DNA of 64,000 nt, taken from Lagopus muta. Taxonomy: Eukaryota > Chordata > Aves > Galliformes > Phasianidae. The DNA is taken from assembly GCF_023343835.1 (NCBI RefSeq), contig NC_064449.1, positions 3,137,778 through 3,201,777 on the forward strand, in the 5' to 3' direction. The notes beneath the pieces were generated by a model that worked only from the letters and a program-made list of their open reading frames with translations, searched no databases and had not been told where the DNA came from. Of the stretch, positions 53,141 through 64,000 are shown one piece after another (the first letter of the stretch is position 1; every line of letters starts with the position of its first letter). The position numbers and the translations under genes are program-made.

Positions 53141-53356
53141 CACCTGGAACAAGAGAAGCACGAGCTGCGGAGGAGGTTTGAGAACAAGGAAGGAGAATGG
53201 GAAGGAAGGGTGTCTGAACTGGAAAGCGACGTGAAGCAGCTGCAGGATGAGCTGGAGAGGCAGCAGGTTCACCTGCGGGAAGCCGACCGTGAGAAGACAC
53301 GGGCTGTCCAGGAACTCTCTGAACAGAACCAAAGACTCCTGGACCAGCTCAGCAGG
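53141..53356 (+). CDS. BICDL1: BICDL1 exon 2: coiled coil, residues 116-187
   Basis: This 216-bp exon (72 codons, phase 0 at both ends) lies between TTACCTATAG and AGCAGG|GTGAGT. It reads HLEQEKHELRRRFENKEGEW, then RVSELESDVKQLQDELERQQ, and ends AVQELSEQNQRLLDQLSR, an uninterrupted heptad coiled coil nearly identical to the mammalian protein I recall. It follows the CC1 box directly. The next expected exon (starting near SEVERQLS) was not found in the remaining 10.6 kb. Confidence 0.97.
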
Positions 53357-56300
53357 GTGAGTGAGCGTTGGCATAAACGTTGTGCTGTGTGGGTTGTGGT
53401 CATGTAACACACGGGTACCTTTCTCAGCTCTTTGTATCTCGATCTGAATTGGCAAATCTGGCCTTCGTTTATGAATAGGCTGAGCAAACATGAAATGCAA
53501 GAAAAAAGCACATCTGGGGCAGGGCCAGAGAGCTGAAAGGCTCTTTGCTGACCCCCGTTTATAGTCAATGTCCATTGACTGTAAAGCTATTAAACTGAAT
53601 GCACCGTGCTGTTCCACAATGGTTTGTCCCTGCAAATAATTTTGTGATGTGTAAATGTCTGAGAACCTACTGAAGTTCCTTGGGATGGCATGTTTCAGCA
53701 GAGCTCAGCCTCTGAGTGAAAGAGGATTTGGAGTAAGGCTGCTGCAAATCAGCCTAATTGACTGACTCTTTCCAGCACAGGTTTCATCCTGACAGCAAAA
53801 GACTTAACAGTTGCTGCCTCCTCCCCTAGATGCTGACCTGTCTTCTAGAATTAAGAATCTTGTCTTCTTCTTCCCACTGGACAGTACAGATCATAATCTT
53901 AACTGCTTGGGAACACTGTTACTCCAGCAGAGGAAAGCATTTCCTCACCAGTTGCACATCCCCAAAATAGAATAGAACAAAAACGTGCACCAAAACTCGT
54001 GCTGAAGAGATCCACTTAAGGGTAAGAGTGTATTTCAGACCAGGTTCACTCAGAGGTAGGTCTCCGGGGCTGGTTAAGATATGGTTTAAGGGGTTGGGTC
54101 AATAGTTCAGTTGCAACACTAGGACAGAAGACTGAAATGGGCCAAGAATAAAGGCCTTTTCACTTGTCCCTGCTCAATCTGGGTGTGCTGTTTTCCTGTG
54201 CCTCTGGAAGAGGTCTTCAGTAAAATATTTTATACTGGAAGTTGAAAAAAGAAAAATCATTCCTCATTGTGCTACAGGTTTTCCTGTTAAGTGCTAAGGA
54301 AGTCACTTAGTCTGTAGATTAATTGGTGTTAAAAAAAAAAATAGGAATAAAACACCCTTCCTTAGCTTAGGAGAGCTGCTAAATTTACCACTGTTTTTAA
54401 AACAGTATCTCCCAGGTGTAACAGATGAGTAGAGAGGATCTCCTACCTCTTCTCTGGGCAGAGCATCTCACATACAATGCAGATAAGAGGTTCTATTGCA
54501 GATTTCCTGTGTAATGTCAGATTTATCATTTATCTAAGGCCAAAGATTTGGCTGTCATTAGATTTGGTGGCCCTCAGGGATTTCCTGTGAATGCATGATT
54601 TGCTTTGCTGGCTAGGAGATACCAGATCTGTCGTGGTCCCAGTGTAAGTAGGTAATGAGGACAGTCTAGAAGGTAGGAAAGGAAAACCAAACAGCTTACT
54701 TTGGGCTTTAAACTGGATGGGATTATCCTCAGTTAACACTTGTGCTGCAGGAGCCTCTCACAGCCCAGCTGCTCAGTAAAGCCTTGTGCAAAGAAGCCAG
54801 CAAGTTAGGTCTACCAGCAGTGTCAATACATGGGTTTTGTTCCCTCCGCTCCCTATTACTGCCAGAAATAATCCTCCCACTTCAGAATTATCCCATCTCA
54901 GGAAAAAAAATGGTTCCTTGGCACTAACCTCGCTGCTTCAGCCCCCCCTGCCCCCAGCTTTGTGTAGGGGACCAGATGTTCTGCGATGCTCAGACGAGCA
55001 GAGGAAGCAGCTTACTCTTGCTGTGGCTTCCTGGCCAAGATTCTCTGCTCAATGGCTTTGTTACCTGGTGAAGACTTGCCAGTAACTCAGATATAGCTGA
55101 GGACATGGTAGGTGTGCAAACAGCTTTCCTGGAGTCATGAGAACGTAAGCAAACCAAAGCCAGGTCAGGAGTGGTTTGTTGCTCAGCCAAGGCTTTGGTT
55201 GAGGCTTTTAAATATCTCAGCCCTTGATTACTGCATACTTGTTACACCGTGTTTGCAGTTCAGAATTTCTAGTTCTCTTGCTCTGAAGTGGTTGTGTATG
55301 CAGTGTTTGAGGCAGCAGTAGTGCCTAAGCCCTGGTCACCCACATCATTCTGGCCCGTTAGTGCAGTAAACAGATGCAGCTACACAGACACACTTGCCTA
55401 CAGTTGTATTGCCATAGGCTGGGGTCTCTCTAGAGATCACAAACTGATCACCAGCAGAGGAAAAATCCAGCAAAGGTGGGCAGTTACAGCTTCTGATAGC
55501 CTCTGTGCCCCCAGCTCTGCATTTTTTGTCGCAATGCTCTGTCTGGGAGGAGTACACTGAGAAAAATCAGTGATAAGGCAATTAAAGCTTCATTCAGAGC
55601 CTCAGCTCTACCCCCATCTGTCACTGGGTCCCCTACTGGAGGTTTCACTCACAGGAGGACAAAGAAATGTTGCTCTCTGATATGAGTCATTCTATGCTAA
55701 ACAGACACTGGCTCTTTAAAATTTAATTTCTACAGATTAGCAATTAACACCTCATGGCCCAGTTTCACAATTCTTGAGCATCTCCCTGGGAAAGGCACCA
55801 GGCTCTGTACATCAAGTAATGGTCTCAGCCTCACAACCTACCAGCCCACATCGTCCAGCTTGCTTCTTTGGGGGGTTCCAAGCTTCTACCCCTTCTACCT
55901 TAGAGCCAGGCAGCATCCTCTAACTCCTAGCCCTCCTCCTTCCTGCTGTCATACTCTTTTACTAATTAAGCCTTAGTTCTTTTTTTTAATTCATGCTACT
56001 TTTCCCAGAGATGAAGGGCCAACTCAACCACATGCTTTTTTCCAGTATGAACCTGGCACAAATGCTAACCAATTGAGCACACACTCCCACACACAGATAG
56101 CAAAGGGACCTAGAAAGCTCTGACTTGCAATTAAAGCATGGGACTGGAAAATCCATCCTTGATGCTGGCACAGACTGGCAAGGAAAACTCAGCATTGAGG
56201 ATTTAGAGACTGTTGCAGTCTCTAGAACTGGGGATAACTGTCTTGCCTTAGAGTTAGGCTACAATCAGGTCTGTAAAATGACTTGAGGTCTTCAGATGAG

Positions 56301-57616
56301 ATGATGATACAGGAGAACTTTACATACCTAATAACAGTAAGTAGGCTGTAAGGAACTTTGCCTCTTCTTGCAATACAGCCTTCTGTTAGAAGCAAAGAAC
56401 CACACTGAACAGAGATACCAGCCAGATTCTAACAGCATTGGACAATATGGAAATGAGGTAAGGCTGGGAGCTCGTAGTGAAAGACATGACTCAGATGCCG
56501 AAGATCAAGTTTAAGATCTTCACAGTAACCTTATTTTTTAATTTTCTATGTGATGATTGCAATCCCTTTTGCATGATTGGATTTCCCTCCCCCTGCTTCA
56601 GCATAGCAGAGCAGGTAGTACTTCTCAGCAGTGCCCATGCCAAACAAGATGCTGATTTTCACCTGGGAGAGCTGCAGAGCACACACACCAAGGTATATAC
56701 AGCTCACCATCGACACTCAGAGTAAAGGAGGCAAAGCACAGCTCCACCAAGAAAGCCATGGCTTGGAAATCGTTTTGTATCCAACTTCTCCAGTCTCTCC
56801 CATCTGTTTCAGTTCTCCATTTGGAAGAAATAAATAAAATCCTTATCCTTTAAAGTCATAAAGTAAAGGGGGAGAATGGAGATGGGGAGCCACGTAGTGA
56901 AAGCCTTCCTCTTACATGCACCCACAGCAGCAGCCACAGCAAGAGTGCTGTTCCCACCTCAGGGCTTCCAGGAGCTACTAATATAAATAGCAACAGCAAC
57001 CTTTGCCTATATTGAGGCAACATATTACTACTTTGTCAGGAAGTGAATGAAAAAAAAAATGACTTTCACACTGTTTCTAAGGAGCTTTACCAGATGGCAT
57101 TCCCACACATTTCCTGCTACCAGCTCTGGGCTCCTGGAGCTATTTGCTGCAACTTGGGCAAGGATGCATCCTTCCTAGTTCTGTTGGGTTTCTTTTCTGG
57201 TACACCCAGTACAAGGCAGTAATCTCACGACATCGAGCTCAGGTAGTTTTTGCAATGAAAGTTCCTTTTCAGTGGCAGGAAGCAAAGTGTCATCTTGCAC
57301 TGCTGAAATAGCTCTTTGTTTAGAGAGGAGCACTGCAGCATCCCTCAGAGGGACCCTCAATCACCAACTTCTTATATTCCCTCAGCATCTAGTGCCAACA
57401 CACTGCTACAAAGAATGAGGTTTCAGTCAGTCCCTTTGATAAAGAAAGGCAGCGACCAGCCAGCCCTCAAAGTCTCCAAAGGACTTTGCATTTGCTGGCC
57501 ACAAAACCTCCTTTCAGTGATATTTCAAGGGAAGGAGTTCCATTTCCTGCTTTGTGCTGCAGCATGCAGCTCTGGAGGACCAACAGGCACTTCTTGACTT
57601 AGATCTGAAACAAACA

Positions 57617-57799
57617 TGGTGAGGCACTGGAACAGGTTGCCCAAGGAGGCTGTGGATGCCCCATCCCTGCAGGCATTCAAGGCCAGGCTGGATGTGGCTC
57701 TGGGCAGCCTGGGCTGCTGGTTGGTGACCTGCACACAGCAGGGGGTTGGAACTGGATGATCACTGTGGTCCTTTTCAACCCAGGCCATTCTATGATTCA
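57617..57799 (+). mobile_element. CR1 LINE, 3'-end fragment
   Basis: It starts within GGTGAGGCACTGGAACAGG and runs to the 3' terminus CCATTCTATGATTC, plus orientation. It is of the same subfamily as the 19-kb copy, with a 122-bp identical block (57633-57754). Severely 5' truncated. Confidence 0.93.
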
Positions 57800-59266
57800 A
57801 GAATGAACTGAATATGTGGTACCATACTTTGCAAATCACTTGTGCTTTAAATATCTCCTCCGGTGGTCAACAACACACTTAGAAAAAACAATGGCCTGTT
57901 GTCAGTGACTGAACAAGTGTGTCGGGCAAGATTTGGTGCTTTTTCCATGCCAGAGATGTGCAGCCATTACCCTATGAGCTGGCTTGTCTTTAATTACTCA
58001 TTTCTAATGTACGGATGCTTAATGCAAGCTGCCTTATGTCTGTTGAGTTGTCTGTGATAGCACAGCAGGGCACATTTTGAATCTCCATGCTTAACATGGA
58101 AGCAAATCAGGCTCAAGCCAAGCACTGCTTTGGGGGCTTTATTTTTTAGATAGAGCCCCAAGTGGTGCAAAGCTGAAGAAGAGTTACTGTGACATTTCAA
58201 GGTGTGAATCAGTCACTACACTGAATTCTTTGTAAGACTGTCATGGCAAAATATAAAGTTAAACGTTCACTAAACAAACTTCAGAAACGAGGATGGTGTG
58301 AAGAGCCCTGCATAGCAAACCTTGGTCTGCTTCGCCTCTGGACAGTGCAAATTCAACAGAATGGAGTGACTGCACAAACCAGGGCCAGCCACTGAAAGCA
58401 GCAAACCTCCCACTGACCACACGAGGCACCTGCGCCTGCCTGCCCCCTCTGGAGCATCACCAAACCCCAGCAGCACGTAACCAGATCCCCATCACCTGCT
58501 GAATACTGATTACTGCGCAGGCAGGAATGGCTTCCTCTTACCAGCTACTTCTCCCCTAGCAGAAAGCACTTGTTAATAATTCAGCTTCGTGCCACATCAG
58601 GACTGGAGCGCCGAGGCTTTCTATGCTCAAGCTGTAAATATAGGACGTGACTGCAGCTGCATGTTCTCTCCTGCAAAGTCCTACAGTGAAACAAATCAGT
58701 GCCCTAGAAGGCAAGAAGACATCTCGAGGTCACTGCTCAGTGGGGTTCCATCCATCTGGGTGAAGGGAGCCAGGCAGAAGGAAAAGTTCAACCCCCCCAG
58801 TGAATGCCTTGCCAACCCTGCAGCACCCATTAACCCCATTTCAGGGCACCCAGAGCTTTGGGAACCAGCAGGGCATAACTGTAACAAACACCAAGGGAAG
58901 AGGAGCAGGCAGGGGAACAGGCACTCCCAGAGGCTGCTCAGAGGTTTTGCACCTATCCATTTCAAGCAGTTTCTTTTCCCTGTGTCCTTAGGTTACTAGC
59001 AAGCAGTGGCAGAATGGATTTCTATCCATTCTTCTGGATGTACACAGAATGAAACAAGGGCACGCACTGCTAGCGAACCACAGCACAAAGTCCTCTGGAA
59101 GGAAAGAGTTAAAAATCACTGAGGTTAAAAACACGTTATGGGGAAAGGCAGAACTGCACAAATCCCTGTTCATGGGGAAAAGGGAGAGCATTCATCCACC
59201 CACAGGCTGGATGGAGCCCCAGGACAGGGGACCTGCACCCCACCATCTGCAGGGACCCTTTTGCTT

Positions 59267-59389
59267 GCTGCTAGGCAACAGCACACCACATCACAGCAGG
59301 TGATGTTGCCACGGCGACTGGGTGTGATTCTGCTGCTTGTGATGCTGTGACAGTCAGAGGACACGCAGGGAAACGCATTGGTGACGTCC
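59267..59389. promoter_or_regulatory. RFX X-box-like sites with CCAAT/CRE composite in BICDL1 intron 2
   Basis: GTTGCCACGGCGAC at 59305-59318 differs from the palindromic RFX X-box GTTGCCATGGCAAC at two positions. A half-match GCTGCTAGGCAACA precedes it (59267-59280). An inverted CCAAT (ATTGG, 59377-59381) abuts TGACGTCC (59382-59389), a CRE with one mismatch. A local CpG-rich stretch follows (to about 59430). It is a candidate enhancer or alternative promoter; activity is inferred only. Confidence 0.4.
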
Positions 59390-60062
59390 AAGGCAGTGAG
59401 TGGTGGGGGCCGCGGGCTCGGCTCGCTGCCAGGATGTGTCCCTGGCATCACCATTTCATCCCCTTATTTCCTCTCCTGCTCACTGCTCTTTATTTAAAAT
59501 AAAAATTAAAAAAATCACTCTGGAGATCTCCTGGCCCAAAGCAGCCTGTTGTCCATGCCACTCACAGGGAGATTTTCTAGCTGCTGCTCTACTCAGAGTG
59601 ACTGCCAGGGCTGGGCACTGTGTGCATCCACCCTCCAGTGAGCCCTGCTCTGGGAGGCACAGTGCAACAGGACTGGTTGTTTGTCACAGCCCATCTCCCA
59701 TCTTGGAGGCTGGTGGTGCCCAGGTGGAGCCACAAACACTGGCCCCATGGAGCAGTTCCAGAGCTCAGCCATCCCATCCTCACACCATGGGCAGTTCATC
59801 AGCTGGAATGAGTGTCCAGAGCACCATCTAGGTAACACCTATGTACAACTGTTTATCACCTGGTAATCAGCTGTACGCTGTTCTTCCTTGTACTCCAGCC
59901 AAGCCTAGCTCACATTCTGCCTTCACCTCTAGCAAGTAGTTCTGGAGCAGACCTCAAGGCTTTCTGCAAGGCTTTGTGCCTTGGCAGATGGGCAGCATCA
60001 CTGAGCCGTGAGTACCTGAAAGCAGGAATCCAACGTGGAATTGAAATTGAACTTGATAAACG

Positions 60063-60345
60063 ATCATAGAACCATAGAATGGCCTGGGTTGAAAAGGACC
60101 ACAGTGATCATCCAGTTCCAACCCCCTGCTATGTGCAGGGTCAACAACCAGGCTGCCCAGAGCCACATCCAGCCTGGCCTTGAATGCCTGCAGGGATGGG
60201 GCATCCACAGCCTCCTTGGGCAACCTGTGCCAGTGCCTCACCACCCTCTGGGTGAAAAACTTCCTCCTAATATCCAACCTAAACCTCCCCTGTCTCAGTT
60301 TAAATCCATTCCCCCTTGCCCTATCACTATCCACCCTCATAATAT
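60063..60345 (-). mobile_element. CR1 LINE, 3'-end fragment
   Basis: Minus orientation, starting at its 3' end (plus strand ATCATAGAACCATAGAATGG). On the minus strand it reads [20 protein letters not shown], then [15 protein letters not shown], in a frame still open for 151 codons (flanks included), so it is fairly young. It is antisense to BICDL1 and closely related to the 19-kb and 57.6-kb copies. Confidence 0.93.
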
Positions 60346-60822
60346 GACACGGAAATAAAAATCTGAATGAACCCTTCATTCCCCTGTTGCACTGTACTAA
60401 AAATTTCAAGTGGCTATTCTGTTTGGGTCCAGGTCTTGATGTTTACAGGAGCTGCTTCATTATGCAGTAGCTCAGAGGTAAGGAGATGTGGGAAGAAAAG
60501 ATTTTGTAGGAATATTTCTGCTTATTCACACTTGCTGTAAACACTTCCTCCAGGATATTCTAGAAAGTAGGACACAGAAGGTGTTTGCATCCAGCCACTG
60601 CATTACTAGCTAGAACCAGAGCTAAACATAATTGAAGGCTTAGCACATCTCTACCCAAGAAAAAACAATTAAACATTTGGTCTTTCAAGAGCCATTCCAG
60701 GTTATAAACTTTGCATGCATTATAATGAAAGTCTTTAAATTCCTTTTTTCTTTTAAGTAGGATTGCTTTTTCTAAATGTAATTTGGTAGGCAGCTCAGAA
60801 GGGAGGTCTGCAAGCTGTGTTA

Positions 60823-61059
60823 GGTGCTCTGATTAGCCATGAAATCATAGAGGCCCCTCGCAAAACAGCCTAAAGCTTCATCAAGTGCTTTGTTCAGAAT
60901 TGCATTTAGCAAAATCCTGCTTATTTTGAGCACATACAGAGGATCAGTGAGATTCTTGGTAGCTTCTAATAGAGGCCACAATGCAATGGAGACATGCCAT
61001 GCAGCTGGGCAATTCCAGAACAGATGGGAGCAAGAAGCTTCCCAGAGGTGAGAGTACAA
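60823..61059 (-). pseudogene. possible LINE C-terminal fragment (zf-RVT-like)
   Basis: The minus-strand frame contains CSHLFWNCPAAWHVSIALWP. The H-x4-C-P core with a preceding Cys resembles the Cys/His C-terminal domain found after the reverse transcriptase in Tx1/L1-like and plant LINEs (typically HLFW.CP.A..VW). The similarity is short and the upstream Cys pair is not clear. It could be a very old retroelement fossil or chance. Confidence 0.3.
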
Positions 61060-61235
61060 CTGGTATCAACTGATCTTTCATGCAGAGAAGCCTCTCAGTA
61101 ACGTGAGGTCAGATCATCCTGCTGTTAGTGAATATTGAAGGAAAAAGGCCCCAGGGAACACACACAAACAACACACCATCTCTACGGCTTTGGAACACAC
61201 GTGTGTTTTTACTCTGTGTGGGCACAAAGCAACTT

Positions 61236-61255
61236 GGGGGTGAGGGGGGGGGGGG
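61236..61255 (+). repeat. G-rich run (G5-TGA-G12)
   Basis: Five G, TGA, then twelve G. It could fold as a G-quadruplex on the plus strand (the BICDL1 non-template strand) and may vary in length. Confidence 0.8.
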
Positions 61256-64000
61256 TCAAAACAAATGCAAACAGGGAAGGATTCAGAGAGGTTCCAACCT
61301 TTGCTTGAACATGAGATCTCGAGCAGATTCAGCTGCTAGGGGAGCTGTGCTTTCCAGCAGAATTATGCACGGATGATGCCAAATGAGAAGGTCTCAAATG
61401 ATGGTGCTTTGCCAAAATCTACCATCTCTTCTGAATTATGTGATCGTTTTTCAAATAGCGTCCATTGATCGGCTGCAAAGCTGCATGGGGATTTGCTAAC
61501 TCAAATGATTTCTGTAGTTTTTGCCTCTGATCCAGAGAGATTTATTTCCCTAGGCTTTACTGAATGTTGTATTTCACTTTGAGTACAAATTCTTCTTAAG
61601 CGTGGTGCTGACTTTTCCCTTTCCACCTTAGCACTGGAGAGCATGCTTCTTCAACAACTGGTAAATATTCAAAGCTTTAAAAGCTCAAGGCAAAAGTGCA
61701 TGAAATTGATGATTTCAGTAATATCTCCTCTTCCTGGGGCCATTCTGTCCCTGGAGCACTGGGGCTGTGTGCACATCCTCATCCTGCAGAACTGCAGGCA
61801 AGCAGGCAGCCCAGAAAGCCACTATTTAACCTGCTCAGGCCCACTTGGCTTGCTTTGGTGGTATGGAGGAATGAGCTCACTCCACAGGGAGGTGGAGGGC
61901 AATGATGCACACTTGGGAACATCATTTTCTCCCCACCAGAGGCAATTGCATATCCCTGATGCTTCTAAAGCTAAGTAAACGTAGACACCTTGAGACCTGT
62001 CGGCCACCCCCTACTCTGAATGGGTGCCTCTGCAGAAACATCTGGGATGGCCACCACTGATTTGCATGACCTAAAACAACTCAAAACCCACCCACAGAGG
62101 ATTAGCAGATTGATTTACTTCACGTAGAGAGGTCTCCTCCATTCTAGGCATTATCCAACCCGGCAGCTCAGAGCTACTTACCGAGATTAACTCTGGCACC
62201 ACGACACACAGTGCATCAGCTGAGGGCTGCCTCTCAGTGGTTCCTTCCTTCTAAGGAAACCACTTGCATCAAGGCATTGAAAACCTGGGAAACTTCATTT
62301 TTTCTCCCCTCCTCCCTATCCTCCATAATTCTCTGTTAAGAGACAGTATCAGGCCAAAAAGCTCAACTTGTGAAAGGAAGGAAGGAGACAGGCAGCCCTC
62401 ACTCCTTTGTTACAGATCACTGCCTTGCCTCAGTACATGGGAGGGAAGGTTTGCCCTGTGTGGGACAGTGGCAGTTTTTGTGCTCCAGGTCCTCCATCAG
62501 CCCTTTCTCACTGCCAGAGAGCACACAACTGAGAAAATGTCTTGCTATGTGAAACATGCAATGCAGGAGCCTTTCCTAACAGCGTGAGCTTGTTTGAATG
62601 AAGACACGAGTTTTCCTGCTTCTCTTAAGTCTCCCTAAGCAGAGATATAAGCCAACTCCAGGTCAGGGCAAACGGCCCAGCCTGAGCAAAATGCCCGTTC
62701 AGATCCACGTATCAAGCAGCACATGATGTTAGTTAGCATCCCCATCCTCTGCCAGCTGGCCTCACTGGGTTCACCCTAAGGACACTCTGGCCACTGCCAG
62801 AATACACACTTCTCTGCCTGTATATATACATGCACTGCTTTCCACTCTCCCTTCCCCTCATGCTGTCTGCCATTCAAGACATTTGCAGGAGGCACCTGCT
62901 AGTGTTTCAAACACGTGAAGTGGATGGTTTTCATTAAGCCTGTGTCAGCACCGCAGCCCATAATGACTTGTTTGTACATACGGCCTGCTGGACAGCTGGG
63001 CAGCCATCTCAGCAGCTCCCATCCGCCCCTTCACGTGACAGCAGACGAGACTTTTGCAGGATGAGTTGGAAACCTGAAGGCCAAGCTGCTGCTTTAATAT
63101 CATAGGGAAAGCCTGTGCTTTTGCAGCAGCACGGCTCCCATATTTAGCACAGAGGTGGTGATACTTCAGAGGCATTCAAAGAATCGCTTTTTGGTGCATT
63201 CCACCAGCATCGTTAGGCAAACGGCCATAAATACCCTTCTTGCATATCTTGTCTCGCTGAGATTATTCTTGTCTCCTTGGCAACTGTCAGATGATGTATA
63301 ATGCCAGCAGGGATTAGCCTCAGTGAGCCTGATAACCCCTGTGTAAATTCCTGCTCTGTGAGGAGACCTGGCAGGACTCTCTTCTTTCCTGGTAACATTC
63401 AAGTGTTGCCATAAATAATGTTAAATCCAAGAACCTTTCAGTAAACCTGAGTAAGGATGAAAACTAATATGGTGCTTTTTAAGTGATAGTATGTCTTCTG
63501 TCCTCCAGAAAAGCAGTTTGAGACACGTGGATAAACGTGGTGTCTCACAGCCTGACAAGTAAAGCTGTGTTTTGAACCAGCGCTTAAGAGAAGGCTTGTG
63601 CTGAAAACTTGGCCTCTAATATCTTTATCTCCTTTGTTCCTGGATGCCAGCGAGGATCACGCTGGGAAATTCCAAATCCCCCACAAGAGCTTAAACTTAT
63701 GCAGTGCTTTTAAAGCAATTAATTTCTGAAAAATAACCTGAATTCAGGTCAGTGTTTGAAATCCAGGTGCGTCCTCTGACATCTGCATCAAAGCTTTCTG
63801 CCCCATCAAGCAGCTAAGGCCTGCACCCTCACCCAGCTGCTTGCGGACACAACCAAAGCATCACTTCAGTGAGGCACAATTCCAATACCACCAGTTTTCT
63901 GCATGCAGAGCATTTGTCCAGGTAACAAAACACACTTGGGCTTAGTGAGGAAGAAGTTGTTTGTCTCCAGGTAGGCTGCCTGGACTGCCAGAGCTAATGA

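Larger units (their letters stand above)
53357..64000 (+). other. BICDL1: BICDL1 intron 2 (5' part)
   Basis: This is intronic sequence to the right edge. It contains two CR1 fragments, a possible fossil of another LINE (60823-61059), a G-rich run (61236-61255), and a cluster of RFX/CCAAT/CRE-like sites at 59267-59389. Short frames on both strands have no BICDL1 similarity. The stretches 61390-61520 and 63170-63400 are repeat-free and might be conserved non-coding sequence. Confidence 0.75.

Noticed and set aside
53135..53635. 166-codon minus-strand frame over BICDL1 exon 2
   Set aside because: It is the antisense shadow of a highly conserved coiled-coil exon.
60035..60358. 107-codon plus-strand frame
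   Set aside because: It is the antisense of the CR1 tail at 60.06-60.35 kb.

Overview
The window is vertebrate nuclear DNA and almost certainly comes from a galliform bird (chicken or a close relative). Exons are short and separated by long introns, the dispersed repeats are CR1 LINEs (the dominant avian repeat) plus one deleted mariner of the type common in chicken, and there are two CpG-island promoters. I see no sign of bacterial, viral or plasmid organisation, no CRISPR array and no tRNA or rRNA gene.

Two protein genes lie head to head about 20 kb apart. On the minus strand, from about 27.99 kb down past base 1, is the 5' half of CIT (citron Rho-interacting kinase). I placed a probable non-coding first exon and 12 coding exons. 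Their splice phases all agree, and together they give 554 codons: the whole N-terminal AGC-type kinase domain, its C-terminal tail, and the start of the long coiled coil. The rest of CIT (coiled coil, C1, PH and CNH domains) must lie to the left of the window. On the plus strand, from 48.5 kb, are the first two coding exons of BICDL1 (BICD family-like cargo adaptor 1, also BICDR-1/CCDC64), 187 codons. The remaining exons must lie to the right of 64 kb. As I recall, the human genes have the same divergent CIT/BICDL1 order.

Layout: 1-27.6 kb, CIT introns and exons with three CR1 fragments; 27.8-28.2 kb, CIT CpG-island promoter; 28.2-47.9 kb, an intergenic interval without recognisable genes, holding a deleted mariner (33.0-33.5 kb), a short CR1 tail (37.6 kb) and a 1.3-kb CR1 with a largely open reverse transcriptase (40.75-42.0 kb); 47.9-49.1 kb, BICDL1 CpG-island promoter and exon 1; 48.9-53.1 kb, intron 1 with a CR1 fragment; 53.4-64 kb, part of intron 2 with two CR1 fragments and a possible fossil of another LINE.

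CIT acts at the cytokinetic midbody downstream of Rho, and BICDL1 links dynein to Rab6 cargo. I see no shared pathway, only a conserved divergent arrangement. The most interesting non-coding signals are: a perfect 12-bp inverted repeat carrying ETS-type sites around a CCAAT box at the CIT promoter; an inverted pair of ZNF143-like sites upstream of BICDL1; and a cluster of RFX X-box-like, CCAAT and CRE-like sites in BICDL1 intron 2. I did not find a convincing undescribed system.
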